Shown: positions 17,043-26,640 of the stretch, piece after piece
How the letters are laid out: each line of letters begins with the position of its first letter
How positions within the stretch are numbered: position 1 is the first letter of the stretch
NCBI RefSeq assembly: GCF_005780165.1
Contig: NZ_VAUV01000008.1
Location: 284,256-348,255, forward strand
DNA: 64,000 nt
Direction: 5' to 3'
DNA from: Phragmitibacter flavus
GTDB taxonomy: Bacteria > Verrucomicrobiota > Verrucomicrobiia > Verrucomicrobiales > Verrucomicrobiaceae
Notes under the pieces: model-generated
The model's input: the letters and a program-made list of their open reading frames with translations, nothing else
The model's database searches: none
What the model was told of the DNA's origin: nothing
Program-made: the position numbers and the translations under genes

Positions 17043-17921
17043 ATGTTCGCCGGAACCCACACCGCCATCGTCACCCCCTTCAAAGACGGACAGCTCGACG
17101 AAGCCGCCCTGCAAAAGCTCGTCGACTTCCAGTTCCAAAGCGGCGTGCAAGGCATCGTCCCCTGCGGCACCACCGGCGAATCCCCCACGCTCGACTACGA
17201 CGAACATGAACGCGTGATCCAGCTCTGCGTCGAGTTCGCCCGCGGTCGCGGCATCGTCATGGCCGGCACCGGCAGCAACTCCACCGCCGAAGCCATCGAA
17301 ATGACCCAGGAAGCCGAAGCCGCCGGAGCCAATGCCATCCTGCAAGTCGCCCCTTATTACAACAAACCCACCCCCGAGGGCCTGTTCCGCCACTTCAAAG
17401 CCATCGCCGCCGCCACCAAACTGCCCATCATGCTCTACAGCATCCCCGGCCGTTGCGGCATCGAAATCCCCATCGAGACCATCCAGCGCCTCGTCGCCGA
17501 ATGTCCCAACATCGTCGCCATCAAAGAAGCCGGTGGCAGCCTTGACCGCGTCAGCGCCATCAAACAAAACCTGCCCGCCAGTTTCGAAGTCCTCTCCGGC
17601 GACGACTCCCTCACCCTGCCCTTCATCAGCGTCGGCGCTGTCGGTGTCGTCAGCGTTGCAGCGAACGTGATCCCACGCGAAATGACCCATCTCGTCCAGG
17701 CCGCCCTGCAAGGCAAATGGAACGAAGCCCAGGCCGTCCACGCCAGGTTCAACCCGCTCTTCAGCGCCTTTCTCAAACTCGCCACCAACCCCATCCCGAT
17801 CAAAACCGCGATGGGACTCAAAGGTCTGTGCGAACCTGAACTGCGCCTGCCCCTCTGCGAGATGACCGACGCCCAAACGGCCGAGCTGAAAGCCGTCATG
17901 GAAAAACTACGGCTTCTTTAA
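17043..17921 (+). CDS. dapA: 4-hydroxy-tetrahydrodipicolinate synthase
   Basis: First committed step of diaminopimelate/lysine synthesis: condenses pyruvate with aspartate semialdehyde. In 292 residues the Schiff-base lysine is Lys161 (VAIKEAGG), the same number as in E. coli; Thr43-Thr44 (CGTTGE) and Tyr132 complete the proton-relay triad. APYYNKPT and GDDSLTLPF are further signatures. Its last 15 bases overlap the 3' end of the convergent GT-C-like gene. dapB lies 2.6 kb away beyond that gene. Confidence 0.97.
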   Translation: MFAGTHTAIVTPFKDGQLDEAALQKLVDFQFQSGVQGIVPCGTTGESPTLDYDEHERVIQLCVEFARGRGIVMAGTGSNSTAEAIEMTQEAEAAGANAILQVAPYYNKPTPEGLFRHFKAIAAATKLPIMLYSIPGRCGIEIPIETIQRLVAECPNIVAIKEAGGSLDRVSAIKQNLPASFEVLSGDDSLTLPFISVGAVGVVSVAANVIPREMTHLVQAALQGKWNEAQAVHARFNPLFSAFLKLATNPIPIKTAMGLKGLCEPELRLPLCEMTDAQTAELKAVMEKLRLL

Positions 17922-20429
17922 AAACAGCCGGCGCACCGACTCCTTCACATCAAAGTGGTATTTGAACCAGCGGATCTCATCCAGCCGGGCCTCCACCTCA
18001 TCTGGTGATCCACTCTCGCGCGTCGGACAAATCCCCAGCACTTCAAAAAGCTCCATCTCCATGCCGAACTTGTCCGCATAGCCCCGATTGTAGACTCCCA
18101 CCACCAGCAACGGCTGCTCAGACGGGATGCCCTTCAGGTCGCCCGGGATCTGCAACCCCAGCCGCCTTTCGCCCGACGTCGAATTCAGCACCCGCGCCTC
18201 CACCACCCAGCGCGCATGGTCCCGACGCTCAAACACCCGCGTCATGCTGTTCAGATCCTCGTGTTTCCCAATGCGCACCCGGTAGTCATCGAACTGCACC
18301 AGCTTCACCGCAAAACCCTTCTCTGGAATGTCCCTCACCCGTTGATCGGGATGCCCGGTCATCGTCCGTTCCACCAAGGCCCGCGCTTCCCCTTCCTTCA
18401 AAGTGATCCCCTCCGGCGGATGGATCGAACGCCAGCCATACGCCCCCAGTGCCCCCACCACGGAAAGACCACACAGAGCCGACATCACCCAAGCCGCACG
18501 CGCTGACCAACGCCAACCATGCGCCCTCCACGCCCCCGCCCTCGCCACCAAACGCCGCGGCACGGGCTGTCTCCAACCCGGCACTTTCGCCCATAACCAG
18601 TCGAGTCCCTGAGAAGACGTTACCAAAACCCGCTCCCAAGCCCCGCACCAGATGAGAAACAACAGCCAGTCGCCCGCCGTCTGGAATCGGTCCGTTGCCA
18701 CATTCCCCGACATCGCCGCCAGCAGCAAAAACGAAACCGCCGTGGCCACCACCAGCCACCATCCCACCCGCTGCCGCCGCGATGCCAAAATCAAAACGAT
18801 CAACGACCCCGCTGCGAGGCTTTGAACCGACGGCAAGTGATCCACGTGATGCAACAACAACAACGCCAGTGCCGCAGGCAACGCGGGCAACCAAAACTTG
18901 CGTCTCACACACTGACCCAGCGCCACCAGCACGATCAACCATCGCGTCAGCCACTGCCACACCGGATTGGTCCTTGGCGTGTATTCCGCCGCCCGCACAA
19001 ACGCCTCCGACAACTGCTTCACATATCGCACCGGATGCTCCGTCACCAGCGCCACATACTTCTGCATGAAATAGTTGTAACGCCGCCCCGTCGTTCCCGG
19101 ACCAAACCCATCCCTGCGCGCCTCATCATGGATATTGCTCGTCAGCCGCTTCTCCACCGGATGCGCCCCCCCATACAACAACTCCGACGTGTTCAGCGAC
19201 TGCGTAAACGCCCCATACTTCACCTGCTGACGAAACATCCACGGCAAAAACAACGCACAAACCATCACACAAAACATCGCCGCGCACTTCGCCACCCGCC
19301 CCCAACCCCAACCCTGCCACCAACCAAACACCACAATCAGAATGGGATACAACGGCACCGTCAGCAAAAACACTCCCGACGCCAGATTGCCTAACCCCAC
19401 CACCAAACCCGCCGCCGCCGCCGCGCCCACCGTCCGGCGACGCAACAATCTCCAAAACACCAGCAACCCCAACACCCCAAACGTCGCCCCCATGTTCTCC
19501 GTCAAAACCACCTGCGCCAGCGCCACCTGCATTGGACAAAACATCATCCAACTCGCCACCGTAAAGGCGACAAAACGCGATCCCAAAATCCCCCCCAACA
19601 CCAGCACCGTCGTCGCCGTCAACGCCTGCAACAAACAGTTCGTCATCAACGAAACCCAAATCCCCGAACCAAAAACCTGATGAAACAGCGACAAAAACAA
19701 ACTGTAAAACGGCCGCTGCGTTCCAAACGACGAATCAAATCCCCGCCCATCCGCCAACGCCTCTGCCATCTCATGCCATCCCCCCGCATCACTCGCCGGC
19801 ACCCCTCGGATCGACATCACCCCATCATTGTAATCCGATCCATGCAACTGCATTGCGCGCACCCCCAGACACAACACAAAAAACGCCGCCACCTTCATCC
19901 AAGGCGGCACCCTGCGCCATGATCGCGCCGCACCTTCCACCGGCACCCTCACCTCCCCACGCGTCAAAGCAAACCCCAACGCAAACGCCCCCGCCAGCAG
20001 CCACCACACCTTGTCTCTCACCTCCACCGGCAGTTGTAACGAATACCTTCGACCATTTACCCGTGGATCCGATCCGTCCATCGGCGAAAAACGCAGCTGC
20101 GACCCCTTCAGTCGATACCACCCCGGCCCCCGGTCCAGTTCACTTCCCCGCCGCGCCTTGCTTCCCGTTGGTTTGCCGTTCTCCAGCAACACCCCCGCCC
20201 TTTCCTCTGCGGGTGTGAACTCACGCTTCCCCAAACTCCACATCCACAGTCCCCCTCTTTCCCGCATATTCTGCGGCGAGATCTCCCGTTCCTCCATCAA
20301 TCCCCAGCCGCTGTATTTTTGCATGATCGCCGCCAGCAACCCCAACAAAGCCACCAATAACACCAGCCGACCCACCACTCTCCGCACTTGGAGCGGCTTC
20401 GTAGCACTTTGATCACACACTGATTCCAT
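17907..20429 (-). CDS. Large polytopic membrane protein, GT-C/dolichyl-phosphate-mannosyltransferase-like
   Basis: An 840-residue protein with around ten or more hydrophobic segments between about 20 and 670, plus a soluble C-terminal domain of about 170 residues. An early acidic loop motif (ASDAGGWHEMAEALADGRGFD near 215-235), followed by many helices, resembles the GT39/PMT-type GT-C glycosyltransferases, which use polyprenyl-phosphate sugars at the outer face of the membrane. Identity as a transferase is inferred; the sugar and acceptor are unknown. It separates dapA from dapB and is transcribed towards dapA, overlapping it by 15 bases. Confidence 0.65.
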   Translation of the reverse strand: MESVCDQSATKPLQVRRVVGRLVLLVALLGLLAAIMQKYSGWGLMEEREISPQNMRERGGLWMWSLGKREFTPAEERAGVLLENGKPTGSKARRGSELDRGPGWYRLKGSQLRFSPMDGSDPRVNGRRYSLQLPVEVRDKVWWLLAGAFALGFALTRGEVRVPVEGAARSWRRVPPWMKVAAFFVLCLGVRAMQLHGSDYNDGVMSIRGVPASDAGGWHEMAEALADGRGFDSSFGTQRPFYSLFLSLFHQVFGSGIWVSLMTNCLLQALTATTVLVLGGILGSRFVAFTVASWMMFCPMQVALAQVVLTENMGATFGVLGLLVFWRLLRRRTVGAAAAAGLVVGLGNLASGVFLLTVPLYPILIVVFGWWQGWGWGRVAKCAAMFCVMVCALFLPWMFRQQVKYGAFTQSLNTSELLYGGAHPVEKRLTSNIHDEARRDGFGPGTTGRRYNYFMQKYVALVTEHPVRYVKQLSEAFVRAAEYTPRTNPVWQWLTRWLIVLVALGQCVRRKFWLPALPAALALLLLHHVDHLPSVQSLAAGSLIVLILASRRQRVGWWLVVATAVSFLLLAAMSGNVATDRFQTAGDWLLFLIWCGAWERVLVTSSQGLDWLWAKVPGWRQPVPRRLVARAGAWRAHGWRWSARAAWVMSALCGLSVVGALGAYGWRSIHPPEGITLKEGEARALVERTMTGHPDQRVRDIPEKGFAVKLVQFDDYRVRIGKHEDLNSMTRVFERRDHARWVVEARVLNSTSGERRLGLQIPGDLKGIPSEQPLLVVGVYNRGYADKFGMEMELFEVLGICPTRESGSPDEVEARLDEIRWFKYHFDVKESVRRLFLKKP

Positions 20430-20444
20430 CGCAAAACTTCAAAC

Positions 20445-20473
20445 AGCATAGGGGAAGTCCCCCCTTGCGCCAA
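20445..20473 (-). promoter_or_regulatory. Candidate promoter of the GT-C-like gene, with a palindromic spacer
   Basis: Minus strand TTGGCG (20473-20468), a 17-base spacer and TATGCT (20450-20445). The spacer contains GGGGAAGTCCCC (20451-20462), a perfect 5-2-5 palindrome placed where a repressor could block polymerase. The leader would be about 9 bases. A weaker divergent pair for dapB (TTGCGC at 20465 and TACATC at 20488) overlaps it. Confidence 0.4.
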
Positions 20474-20503
20474 TTAAAAACGTTGATTACATCGCCCTGT
20501 CTT

Positions 20504-21244
20504 ATGAGTCAAACCCGCATCCTCGTCACCGGAGCCAAAGGCCGCATGGGCCAGGCCGTCATCGCCGCCGTCGAAAACAACCCCGACACCGTCATCGGTG
20601 CCGTCATTGACGTGGGCGACTCCCTCGAAGAGGCCCTCGCCCAAAGCGACATCGTCATCGACTTCACCGCCCATCACTTCAGCCCCACCCTCGTAGCCGC
20701 CTGCCTCGCGACCAACAAACCCCTCGTCATGGGCACCACCGGGCATACCGACGCCGAACTCGCTCAAATCCGCACCGCCTCCCTGACCCTTCCCATCGTC
20801 CACGCCCCGAACTTCAGCGTCGGCGTCAACACCCTCTTCTGGCTCACCCGCCAGGCCGTCCGCATCCTCGGTGAACCCTTCGACCTCGAAGTCGTCGAAA
20901 TGCACCACCGCCACAAAACTGACTCCCCCAGCGGCACTGCCCGCCGTCTTGTCGAAATCCTCTGCGAAGAAACCGAGGTCAGCTACGACACCGACACCCG
21001 CCACGGTCGTTTTGGCGACGTCGGAGCCCGCACCAAAAAAGAAATCGGCGTCCACGCCCTGCGCGGCGGCGATGTCGTCGGCGACCACACCGTCGTTTTT
21101 GCGAACACCGGCGAACGCGTCGAACTCACCCACAAAGCTTCCAGCCGCGACACCTTCGCCAACGGCTCCGCCCGCGCCGCCGTGTGGCTCGCCGGAAAAC
21201 CTCCCGGCCTGTATGACATGCAGGACGTCTTGGGGCTGAAATAA
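20504..21244 (+). CDS. dapB: 4-hydroxy-tetrahydrodipicolinate reductase
   Basis: NAD(P)H-dependent second step of the diaminopimelate pathway after DapA. The 246 residues begin MSQTRILVTGAKGRMGQAV (nucleotide-binding loop), and the substrate loop EMHHRHKTDSPSGTA, with its catalytic His and Lys, is intact; VMGTTGHTD and HAPNFSVGVN are typical. An upstream in-frame start adds 13 residues before the Rossmann strand and was not used. Divergent from the GT-C-like gene with overlapping promoter candidates. Confidence 0.97.
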   Translation: MSQTRILVTGAKGRMGQAVIAAVENNPDTVIGAVIDVGDSLEEALAQSDIVIDFTAHHFSPTLVAACLATNKPLVMGTTGHTDAELAQIRTASLTLPIVHAPNFSVGVNTLFWLTRQAVRILGEPFDLEVVEMHHRHKTDSPSGTARRLVEILCEETEVSYDTDTRHGRFGDVGARTKKEIGVHALRGGDVVGDHTVVFANTGERVELTHKASSRDTFANGSARAAVWLAGKPPGLYDMQDVLGLK

Positions 21245-21295
21245 AAGATAAGATAGCGAAAGATCGAGGATAAGGGCGAAAGGCCAAAAGAACCC

Positions 21296-21820
21296 ATGGA
21301 CGACTCCCTTCATCCCTCTTCCCTCTACATCGCTCTTGGTTCCAACCTAGGTGACCGCACGGAAAACCTGCGCCGCGCCGTCACCGCGATCTGCCAGCTC
21401 CCCGGCACCCACCTCATCGACGCCGCCCCCCTTTACGAAACCGATCCCGTCGACTGTCCCCCCGATTCGCAACCGTTCTACAACAGCGTCATCGAAATCC
21501 GCACCACCATCGCCTTGGGCCAGTTGCTGCGTCTTCTCCGTGGCATCGAATCCCGCTTCGGTCGACGTCACGATCACGGACACAACGCCCCCCGCACCAT
21601 CGATCTCGACATCCTCTGCTCCGGCGAACTCGTCCTCAACACCCCCGAGCTCACCATCCCCCATCCGCGGATGACCCAACGCGCCTTCGTCCTCCAACCC
21701 CTCGCCGACCTCCATCCCGGCCTCATCCTCCCCGGCCACGACGACACTGTTTGTTCCCTTCTCGAAAACCTCACCACCACCGAATCCCCCCTCCTCCTCG
21801 TCGACACCCACTGGCTATAA
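21296..21820 (+). CDS. folK: 2-amino-4-hydroxy-6-hydroxymethyldihydropteridine pyrophosphokinase
   Basis: Transfers pyrophosphate from ATP to the pterin alcohol in folate synthesis. The 174 residues show the HPPK landmarks: YIALGSNLGDRTENLRRAV at the N-terminus, YETDPVDCPPDSQPFYNSVIEI in the middle, and the metal-binding acidic signature PRTIDLDILCSGE near 100-113, followed by IPHPRMTQRAFVLQPLADL. It follows dapB by 51 bases, so cotranscription is possible. A copy of the palindromic intergenic repeat lies right after its stop. Confidence 0.95.
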   Translation: MDDSLHPSSLYIALGSNLGDRTENLRRAVTAICQLPGTHLIDAAPLYETDPVDCPPDSQPFYNSVIEIRTTIALGQLLRLLRGIESRFGRRHDHGHNAPRTIDLDILCSGELVLNTPELTIPHPRMTQRAFVLQPLADLHPGLILPGHDDTVCSLLENLTTTESPLLLVDTHWL

Positions 21821-21825
21821 AGCAA

Positions 21826-21888
21826 ACGTAGAAGGTCCGTCCCGGGCCTTTCATCACAGCGCAAGGCTCGGGACGAGCCTTCTACTTT
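21826..21888. repeat. Palindromic intergenic repeat, copy 1
   Basis: Imperfect inverted repeat with arms built around GTAGAAGG-CCGTCCCG and CGGGACGAGCCTTCTAC, about 65 bases, in the gap between the convergent folK and ABC ATPase genes. Three more copies lie at 33771, 41281 and 43388. The hairpin could serve as a two-way transcription stop as well as being a REP-like repeat. Confidence 0.85.
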
Positions 21889-21907
21889 AGCCTTTAGCCT
21901 TTCGATC

Positions 21908-22669
21908 TCACCATTTGAGTTCCCGAGCCGGCAACCTCTTCTCATTTCGCGTCTCCTTCACGATCTGACCATCGGACAAATGCAGCACCCGGTCCGCCAT
22001 TTCCGCCATCGACGCATTGTGCGTGATGATGATCGCCAAAGTCCCAATCTCGCGGTTGATCCGTTCAATCGCCTCCAGCACCGCAATCCCCGTCGTCACA
22101 TCCAGCGCCCCCGTTGGTTCATCGCATAAAAGCACCTCCGGTCGCTTCGCAATCGCCCGCGCGATCGCCACCCGCTGCTGCTGCCCGCCTGACAGTTGCG
22201 ACGGAAAATGATCCATCCGATCCCCCAGTCCCACCATCTCCAGCGCCTCCTCCGGTGTCATCGGATCACGCGCAATCTCCGTGATCAACGCCACATTCTC
22301 CCGCGCCGTCAGACTCGGAATCAAATTGTAAAACTGGAACACAAACCCCACACAATTGCGCCGGAACAACGTCAACACCCCCTCATCCGCATCCGTCAAT
22401 TCCCAGCCCTTGTAACGCATCTGCCCCGTCGTTGGCACATCCAACCCACCCAAAATATTCAGCAAAGTGCTCTTGCCACTCCCCGATGCCCCCAGCAACA
22501 CCACCAGCTCGCTGCTTGAGAAATTCACATCCACCCCGTTCAACGCCACCACCTCCACCTCGCCCGTCGGATACACCTTTCTCAAACCACGCGCCTCAAA
22601 AATCACCTCGCCAATGAGCGGTTGGGATTCAGCAACAGAAGACTTCACAGACATTCGCGCCCGCAACAT
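21908..22669 (-). CDS. ABC transporter ATP-binding protein, LolD/MacB type
   Basis: ATPase of the group that pairs with FtsX/MacB-type permeases for export or lipoprotein release. About 253 residues with Walker [10 protein letters not shown], the LolD-like [16 protein letters not shown], signature [14 protein letters not shown], Walker [12 protein letters not shown] and His switch ITHN. The ATG at 22669 is used; the frame runs up to a TTG at 22693 and another ATG lies at 22654. No permease gene is adjacent: one side is a repeat and folK, the other a divergent gene, so the partner must be elsewhere. Confidence 0.88.
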   Translation of the reverse strand: MLRARMSVKSSVAESQPLIGEVIFEARGLRKVYPTGEVEVVALNGVDVNFSSSELVVLLGASGSGKSTLLNILGGLDVPTTGQMRYKGWELTDADEGVLTLFRRNCVGFVFQFYNLIPSLTARENVALITEIARDPMTPEEALEMVGLGDRMDHFPSQLSGGQQQRVAIARAIAKRPEVLLCDEPTGALDVTTGIAVLEAIERINREIGTLAIIITHNASMAEMADRVLHLSDGQIVKETRNEKRLPARELKW

Positions 22670-22763
22670 GCCTCCCACATCGAACGTAGTCAATTCCCCA
22701 CACCTGCATTAAACTTCCTTTACCGCACACTTCCGCATTCCGACTTCCCACCTCCGACTTCCC

Positions 22764-24923
22764 ATGTCCTCCTCGACGCCCAAACACACCAACGCCCTCG
22801 CCAGCGAAAAATCCCCCTACCTTCAGCAGCACGCGCACAACCCCGTCAACTGGATGCCCTGGGGCGAAGCCGCCTTCAAAAAAGCCCGTGACGAAGACAA
22901 ACCCATCCTCCTCTCCATCGGCTACTCCACCTGTCACTGGTGCCACGTCATGGAACGCGAATCCTTTGAAAACGAAGCCATCGCCGCCGTCCTCAACGAA
23001 CATTTTATCAATGTCAAAGTCGACCGCGAAGAACGTCCCGACGTCGACCTCACCTACATGACTTATGTCCAGGCCGTCAATGGCAGCGGCGGCTGGCCCA
23101 TGAATGTCTGGCTCACTCCGGAATTAAAACCCTTCTTTGGCGGCACCTATTTCCCCCCCGAAGACAAGGCTGGTCGCATGGGCTTCAAGCGCCTCAGCGA
23201 AGAAATCGCCCGCGTCTGGCGCGAAGACAAGGCCAACGTCATCGCCCGCAGCCATGAAACCGTCGAAAAACTCCAGGGCTACATCAACGACGAACAAAAC
23301 GCCCACGACGCCTCCTTCGACACCGTCTCCAAAAAAGCCTACGACGACATCTCCGGTGCCTTCGACTACCACGAAGGCGGTTTCAGCACCGCCCCCAAAT
23401 TCCCCCGACCCGTCACCCTCAACCTTCTCTGGCGTTTAAAAAGCCACCTCGCCCGCAAGGAAGAAACCAGCGGCGACGCCAACTGGGCCGAGGCCATGGC
23501 CAAAACCACCCTCACCAAAATGGCCCACGGCGGCATGCGCGACCACCTCGGCGGCGGCTTCCACCGTTATTCCGTCGACGGCTACTGGCACATCCCTCAC
23601 TACGAAAAGATGCTCTACGATCAGGCGCAGCTCGCCGTCGCCTACCTCGAAGGTCATCAAATCACCGGTAGCCCCTTCTACGCCAGCATCGCCCGCTCCA
23701 CCCTCGAATACTGCCAGCGCGACCTCGGCCATCCCGACGGTGGATACTACTCCGCCGAAGACGCCGACAGCTACCAAGACCACACCCTTACCGAGAAATC
23801 CGAAGGGGCTTATTACATCTGGACCGCCGCCGAAATCGACGAACTCCTCGGCAAACAGGAAGGCAGCATCTTCCGCTACGCCTACGGAGCCCGACGCGAC
23901 GGCAACGCTCGTCCCGAAAGCGATCCTCAGGGCGAACTCAAAGGCACCAACACCCTCTTCCGCGCCTTCTCCGTCAAAAAAACCGCCGAATTCTTCAAAC
24001 TCGAAGAACCCCAAATCGAAGACATCCTCACCCGCGGCCGCGCCACCCTCCTCGAAGCCCGCGGCAAACGTCCCCACCCCCATCTCGACGACAAAATCAT
24101 CACCGCCTGGAACGGCATGATGCTCAGCGCCCTCGCCAAAGCCGCAAGCATCCTCAACGACCCGGCCTACCTCACCCGCGCCAAAAACTGCGCCACCTTC
24201 CTCAAACAAAACCTCAGCACCGACGGCAAAAACCTCCGCCGCAGCTGGCGCAACGGTCAGGCCGACGACCTCGCCTTCGCCCCCGACTACGCCCTTCTCA
24301 TCCAGGGCCTCCTCGACCTCTACGAAGCCACCTTCGAACTCCCCTGGCTGCAATGGGCCGTCGACCTCCAGAACGAATTCGACACCAGCTACGGCGACCC
24401 CGAAAAAGGCGGCTATTACACCGTCAGCAAAAACATCCCCAACTCCGTCCTTCAGGTCAAAGAAGACTACGACGGCGCCGAACCCAGCCCCAACTCCATC
24501 GCCTCCCTCAACTTGTTGCGCCTCGCAAGCATGCTCGCCCGCGACTCCTATCGCGACACCGCCGCCAAAACCCTCAATCTCTTCGGTCAAAGCATGGAAA
24601 AAGCCCCCATCACCGTCCCTGCCATGGTCACCGCCCTCGACTACCAGCAGCACGGCAACATGGAAATCGTCTTTGCCGGCAACCTAGCCGACCCCACCAT
24701 GCAAGACCTCGTCAAGGAAGTCCGCCAAAAATTCCTCCCCCACGCCGTCCTCCTCCACGCCGATGGCGGCGAATCCCAAGCCTTCCTGGCTCAAGCCAAC
24801 GAAGCCATCGCCCACATGCAACCCGTCGGCGGCAAACCCTCCGTCTACGTCTGCAAAAACCACACCTGCCAGGCCCCCGTCACCACCGTTGAAGCCTTAA
24901 ACAAAGCCCTGCAACTCGCCTGA
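22764..24923 (+). CDS. DUF255 thioredoxin-domain protein (YyaL/spermatogenesis-associated 20 family)
   Basis: A 719-residue cytoplasmic protein. The N-terminal thioredoxin-like domain opens [18 protein letters not shown] and has a CHWC redox-type motif ([14 protein letters not shown] near 54-66). The rest is an alpha/alpha-barrel like those of sugar epimerases and hydrolases, with [21 protein letters not shown] and YSAEDADS as family signatures. Function is not established; thiol-disulfide or carbohydrate-linked roles have been proposed. The C-terminus has a second Cys-rich stretch ([11 protein letters not shown]). It marks the right end of the C-rich block, before the accessory island. Confidence 0.93.
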   Translation: MSSSTPKHTNALASEKSPYLQQHAHNPVNWMPWGEAAFKKARDEDKPILLSIGYSTCHWCHVMERESFENEAIAAVLNEHFINVKVDREERPDVDLTYMTYVQAVNGSGGWPMNVWLTPELKPFFGGTYFPPEDKAGRMGFKRLSEEIARVWREDKANVIARSHETVEKLQGYINDEQNAHDASFDTVSKKAYDDISGAFDYHEGGFSTAPKFPRPVTLNLLWRLKSHLARKEETSGDANWAEAMAKTTLTKMAHGGMRDHLGGGFHRYSVDGYWHIPHYEKMLYDQAQLAVAYLEGHQITGSPFYASIARSTLEYCQRDLGHPDGGYYSAEDADSYQDHTLTEKSEGAYYIWTAAEIDELLGKQEGSIFRYAYGARRDGNARPESDPQGELKGTNTLFRAFSVKKTAEFFKLEEPQIEDILTRGRATLLEARGKRPHPHLDDKIITAWNGMMLSALAKAASILNDPAYLTRAKNCATFLKQNLSTDGKNLRRSWRNGQADDLAFAPDYALLIQGLLDLYEATFELPWLQWAVDLQNEFDTSYGDPEKGGYYTVSKNIPNSVLQVKEDYDGAEPSPNSIASLNLLRLASMLARDSYRDTAAKTLNLFGQSMEKAPITVPAMVTALDYQQHGNMEIVFAGNLADPTMQDLVKEVRQKFLPHAVLLHADGGESQAFLAQANEAIAHMQPVGGKPSVYVCKNHTCQAPVTTVEALNKALQLA

Positions 24924-24964
24924 AGAATCACTGGAGCGCCAATTGAGAGTGCCAACACTGGGAG

Positions 24965-24983
24965 TGCCGACGTGTCGTCGGCA
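24965..24983. repeat. Perfect short hairpin after the DUF255 gene
   Basis: TGCCGAC-GTGTC-GTCGGCA, a perfect 7-base stem with a 5-base loop, 42 bases past the stop codon. There is no T tract, so it is not a standard intrinsic terminator. A similar GAGTGCC phrase occurs just before it (24947), so it may be a remnant of an interspersed repeat. Confidence 0.4.
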
Positions 24984-25112
24984 AGAACCTTCCATTAGTC
25001 ATCAAGCCGTCAAAATACTAATTATGGCCAGCACGTCCGTCCGGATTCCCGAACCGCTCCACTGTGCCATCAAGGATTCGACGTTTGGCGCTGCCGCACA
25101 CCTCAACTGAAT

Positions 25113-25385
25113 ATGTGGACACCCTATCGCAAGTGGAAGCATTCTCTTATCTTCCCGCTCGTCGTCTTGGCGTGGCTCTTAATGAAAGGTGAGCCTGAGT
25201 TGTCTCCGCAGTGGTTTATCGGATTGGGTATTGCTGTAACGTTGGGAGTCGCCTACCTCGCCGAGGAGATTTGGTGGATATCCCAGCGCCAAGGACGACC
25301 TTGTGGGCATTGCGGCCAGAAGGTCCAGATGAAATCTCTCCGTGTGCACACCGCTTGTCCTCACTGCGACCAGCCACTTGAATAG
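25113..25385 (+). CDS. Small membrane protein with C-terminal zinc ribbon
   Basis: A 90-residue protein not recognised as a named family. Two hydrophobic segments (SLIFPLVVLAWLLM and WFIGLGIAVTLGVAYLAEEI) are followed by a cytoplasmic knuckle CGHCGQK...CPHCDQ, with two CxxC pairs about 19 residues apart, as in small zinc ribbons. The start at 25113 is supported by the hydrophobic pattern only. First gene of the lower-GC accessory island. Confidence 0.6.
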   Translation: MWTPYRKWKHSLIFPLVVLAWLLMKGEPELSPQWFIGLGIAVTLGVAYLAEEIWWISQRQGRPCGHCGQKVQMKSLRVHTACPHCDQPLE

Positions 25386-25572
25386 TTTCCATGGAATTGA
25401 TTGGTAGTCCGACGAAGCTCGCCGCGCCGAACAAGGTTTTATTGGGCAACCGCTGGGGTTGCTCTGTCGGTTATTCTCTCCACCAATCTAACCCGCCATC
25501 CCGTCTCGACGCTCACCCCGCCCCATCAGTGCCAGCGCTTGAACGTCAGGCCTCTTCCACGTTCACCCCCAT

Positions 25573-26439
25573 ATGAAAACCTATCGCTTTCTACTGTGGA
25601 TACTGAGCTGGCTTGCGGGACATGCTTTGAGTGCGGAACTGCCGAATCTGAATGCGCTTACGCCTGACCTCACGGTTCCCAAGGTCACTCGTGAGGAGGC
25701 AGCAGCAGGACGCCGCGTGGAGGCGGTTACCACTGGCTGGGAGCAAACGCAGGTCAGGCACGCGCTCTATTTGCCGCGCGACTGGAAGCCGGGAACAAAA
25801 TTGCCTGTGCTTGTGGAGTTTGCGGGGAATGGCGGTTTTCGGAACAAGCTGGGTGATGTCTCGGATGGGACGGTGGATGGCTGTGTGCTGGGCTACGGGC
25901 TGAGCGGAGGGGAGGGTTTCATTTGGGTATGTTTGCCTTTTGTTGAGATTGCCGCTGATGGGACCAAGCAAAACTGCACAACCTGGTGGGGAGAGGTGGC
26001 CGAGACCAGGCGATACTGCCTGGCGACGGTGCGCGACGTGTGCGCCCGCTATGGTGGCGATGTTTCGCGGGTGGTGCTCTGCGGCTTTTCACGCGGAGCG
26101 ATTGCGTGCAATTACGTCGGTTTGCATGACGAGGAAATAGCGTCGCTGTGGCGGGCCTTTTTTTGCCACAGCCATTACGATGGGGTGCGCGTGTGGCCTT
26201 ATCCCCATTCGGATGAGGCCGCCGCCATCAAACGACTTCAGAGGCTTGGAGGTCGCGAACAGTGGATTTCCCATGAAGGAACGATTCTCGCCGCGCAGAA
26301 TTTTATCGAGCGCAGCGGCGTGCAGGCTCCGTTCACTTTCGTCCCGATTCCCTATGCCAATCACAGCGCCGCATGGGTGCTGCACAACATCCCGGAGCGC
26401 CAGCAAGCGCGCGACTGGCTGGCGCGCGTCATCCATTAA
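25573..26439 (+). CDS. Secreted alpha/beta-hydrolase-like protein
   Basis: A 288-residue protein with a signal peptide (MKTYRFLLWILSWLAGHALS). The central VVLCGFSRGAIACNYV matches a nucleophile elbow (GFSRG, Ser near 179); a late His in YANHSAAWVLHN and an acidic residue between them could complete a triad. LPVLVEFAGNGGFRN near 75-90 resembles an oxyanion-hole strand. Similar secreted esterase-like proteins are common in planctomycetes and verrucomicrobia; the substrate is unknown. The upstream gap holds weak attC-like ends (GCCGAAC near 25422, GTCAGGC near 25542) that do not pair convincingly. Confidence 0.7.
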   Translation: MKTYRFLLWILSWLAGHALSAELPNLNALTPDLTVPKVTREEAAAGRRVEAVTTGWEQTQVRHALYLPRDWKPGTKLPVLVEFAGNGGFRNKLGDVSDGTVDGCVLGYGLSGGEGFIWVCLPFVEIAADGTKQNCTTWWGEVAETRRYCLATVRDVCARYGGDVSRVVLCGFSRGAIACNYVGLHDEEIASLWRAFFCHSHYDGVRVWPYPHSDEAAAIKRLQRLGGREQWISHEGTILAAQNFIERSGVQAPFTFVPIPYANHSAAWVLHNIPERQQARDWLARVIH

Positions 26440-26640
26440 CGGCTTTCCATACGTTGACACTTGCTTCCAGAGGGACTGACCACTTTCGCCGAAATCTCCA
26501 TTTTTGAAGAATAACACCCGAATATCCGAGTTATTTTGCAGGGGAAATCGGATAGAACATCGATAAATCTTCAAAATTGAAGCATGTAGGGTGATCTTAT
26601 CCTCCAAAACGTCATATTAACCGTCTGTTCTGCTAAACCT

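Noticed and set aside
23436..24653. 405-residue open frame antisense to the DUF255 gene
   Set aside because: Low-complexity Gly/Val/Glu shadow of a well-supported gene.
25422..25548. A further attC-like site before the alpha/beta-hydrolase gene
   Set aside because: Core-like ends GCCGAAC and GTCAGGC are present, but the sequence between does not form matching arms beyond a short CGCTGG block.
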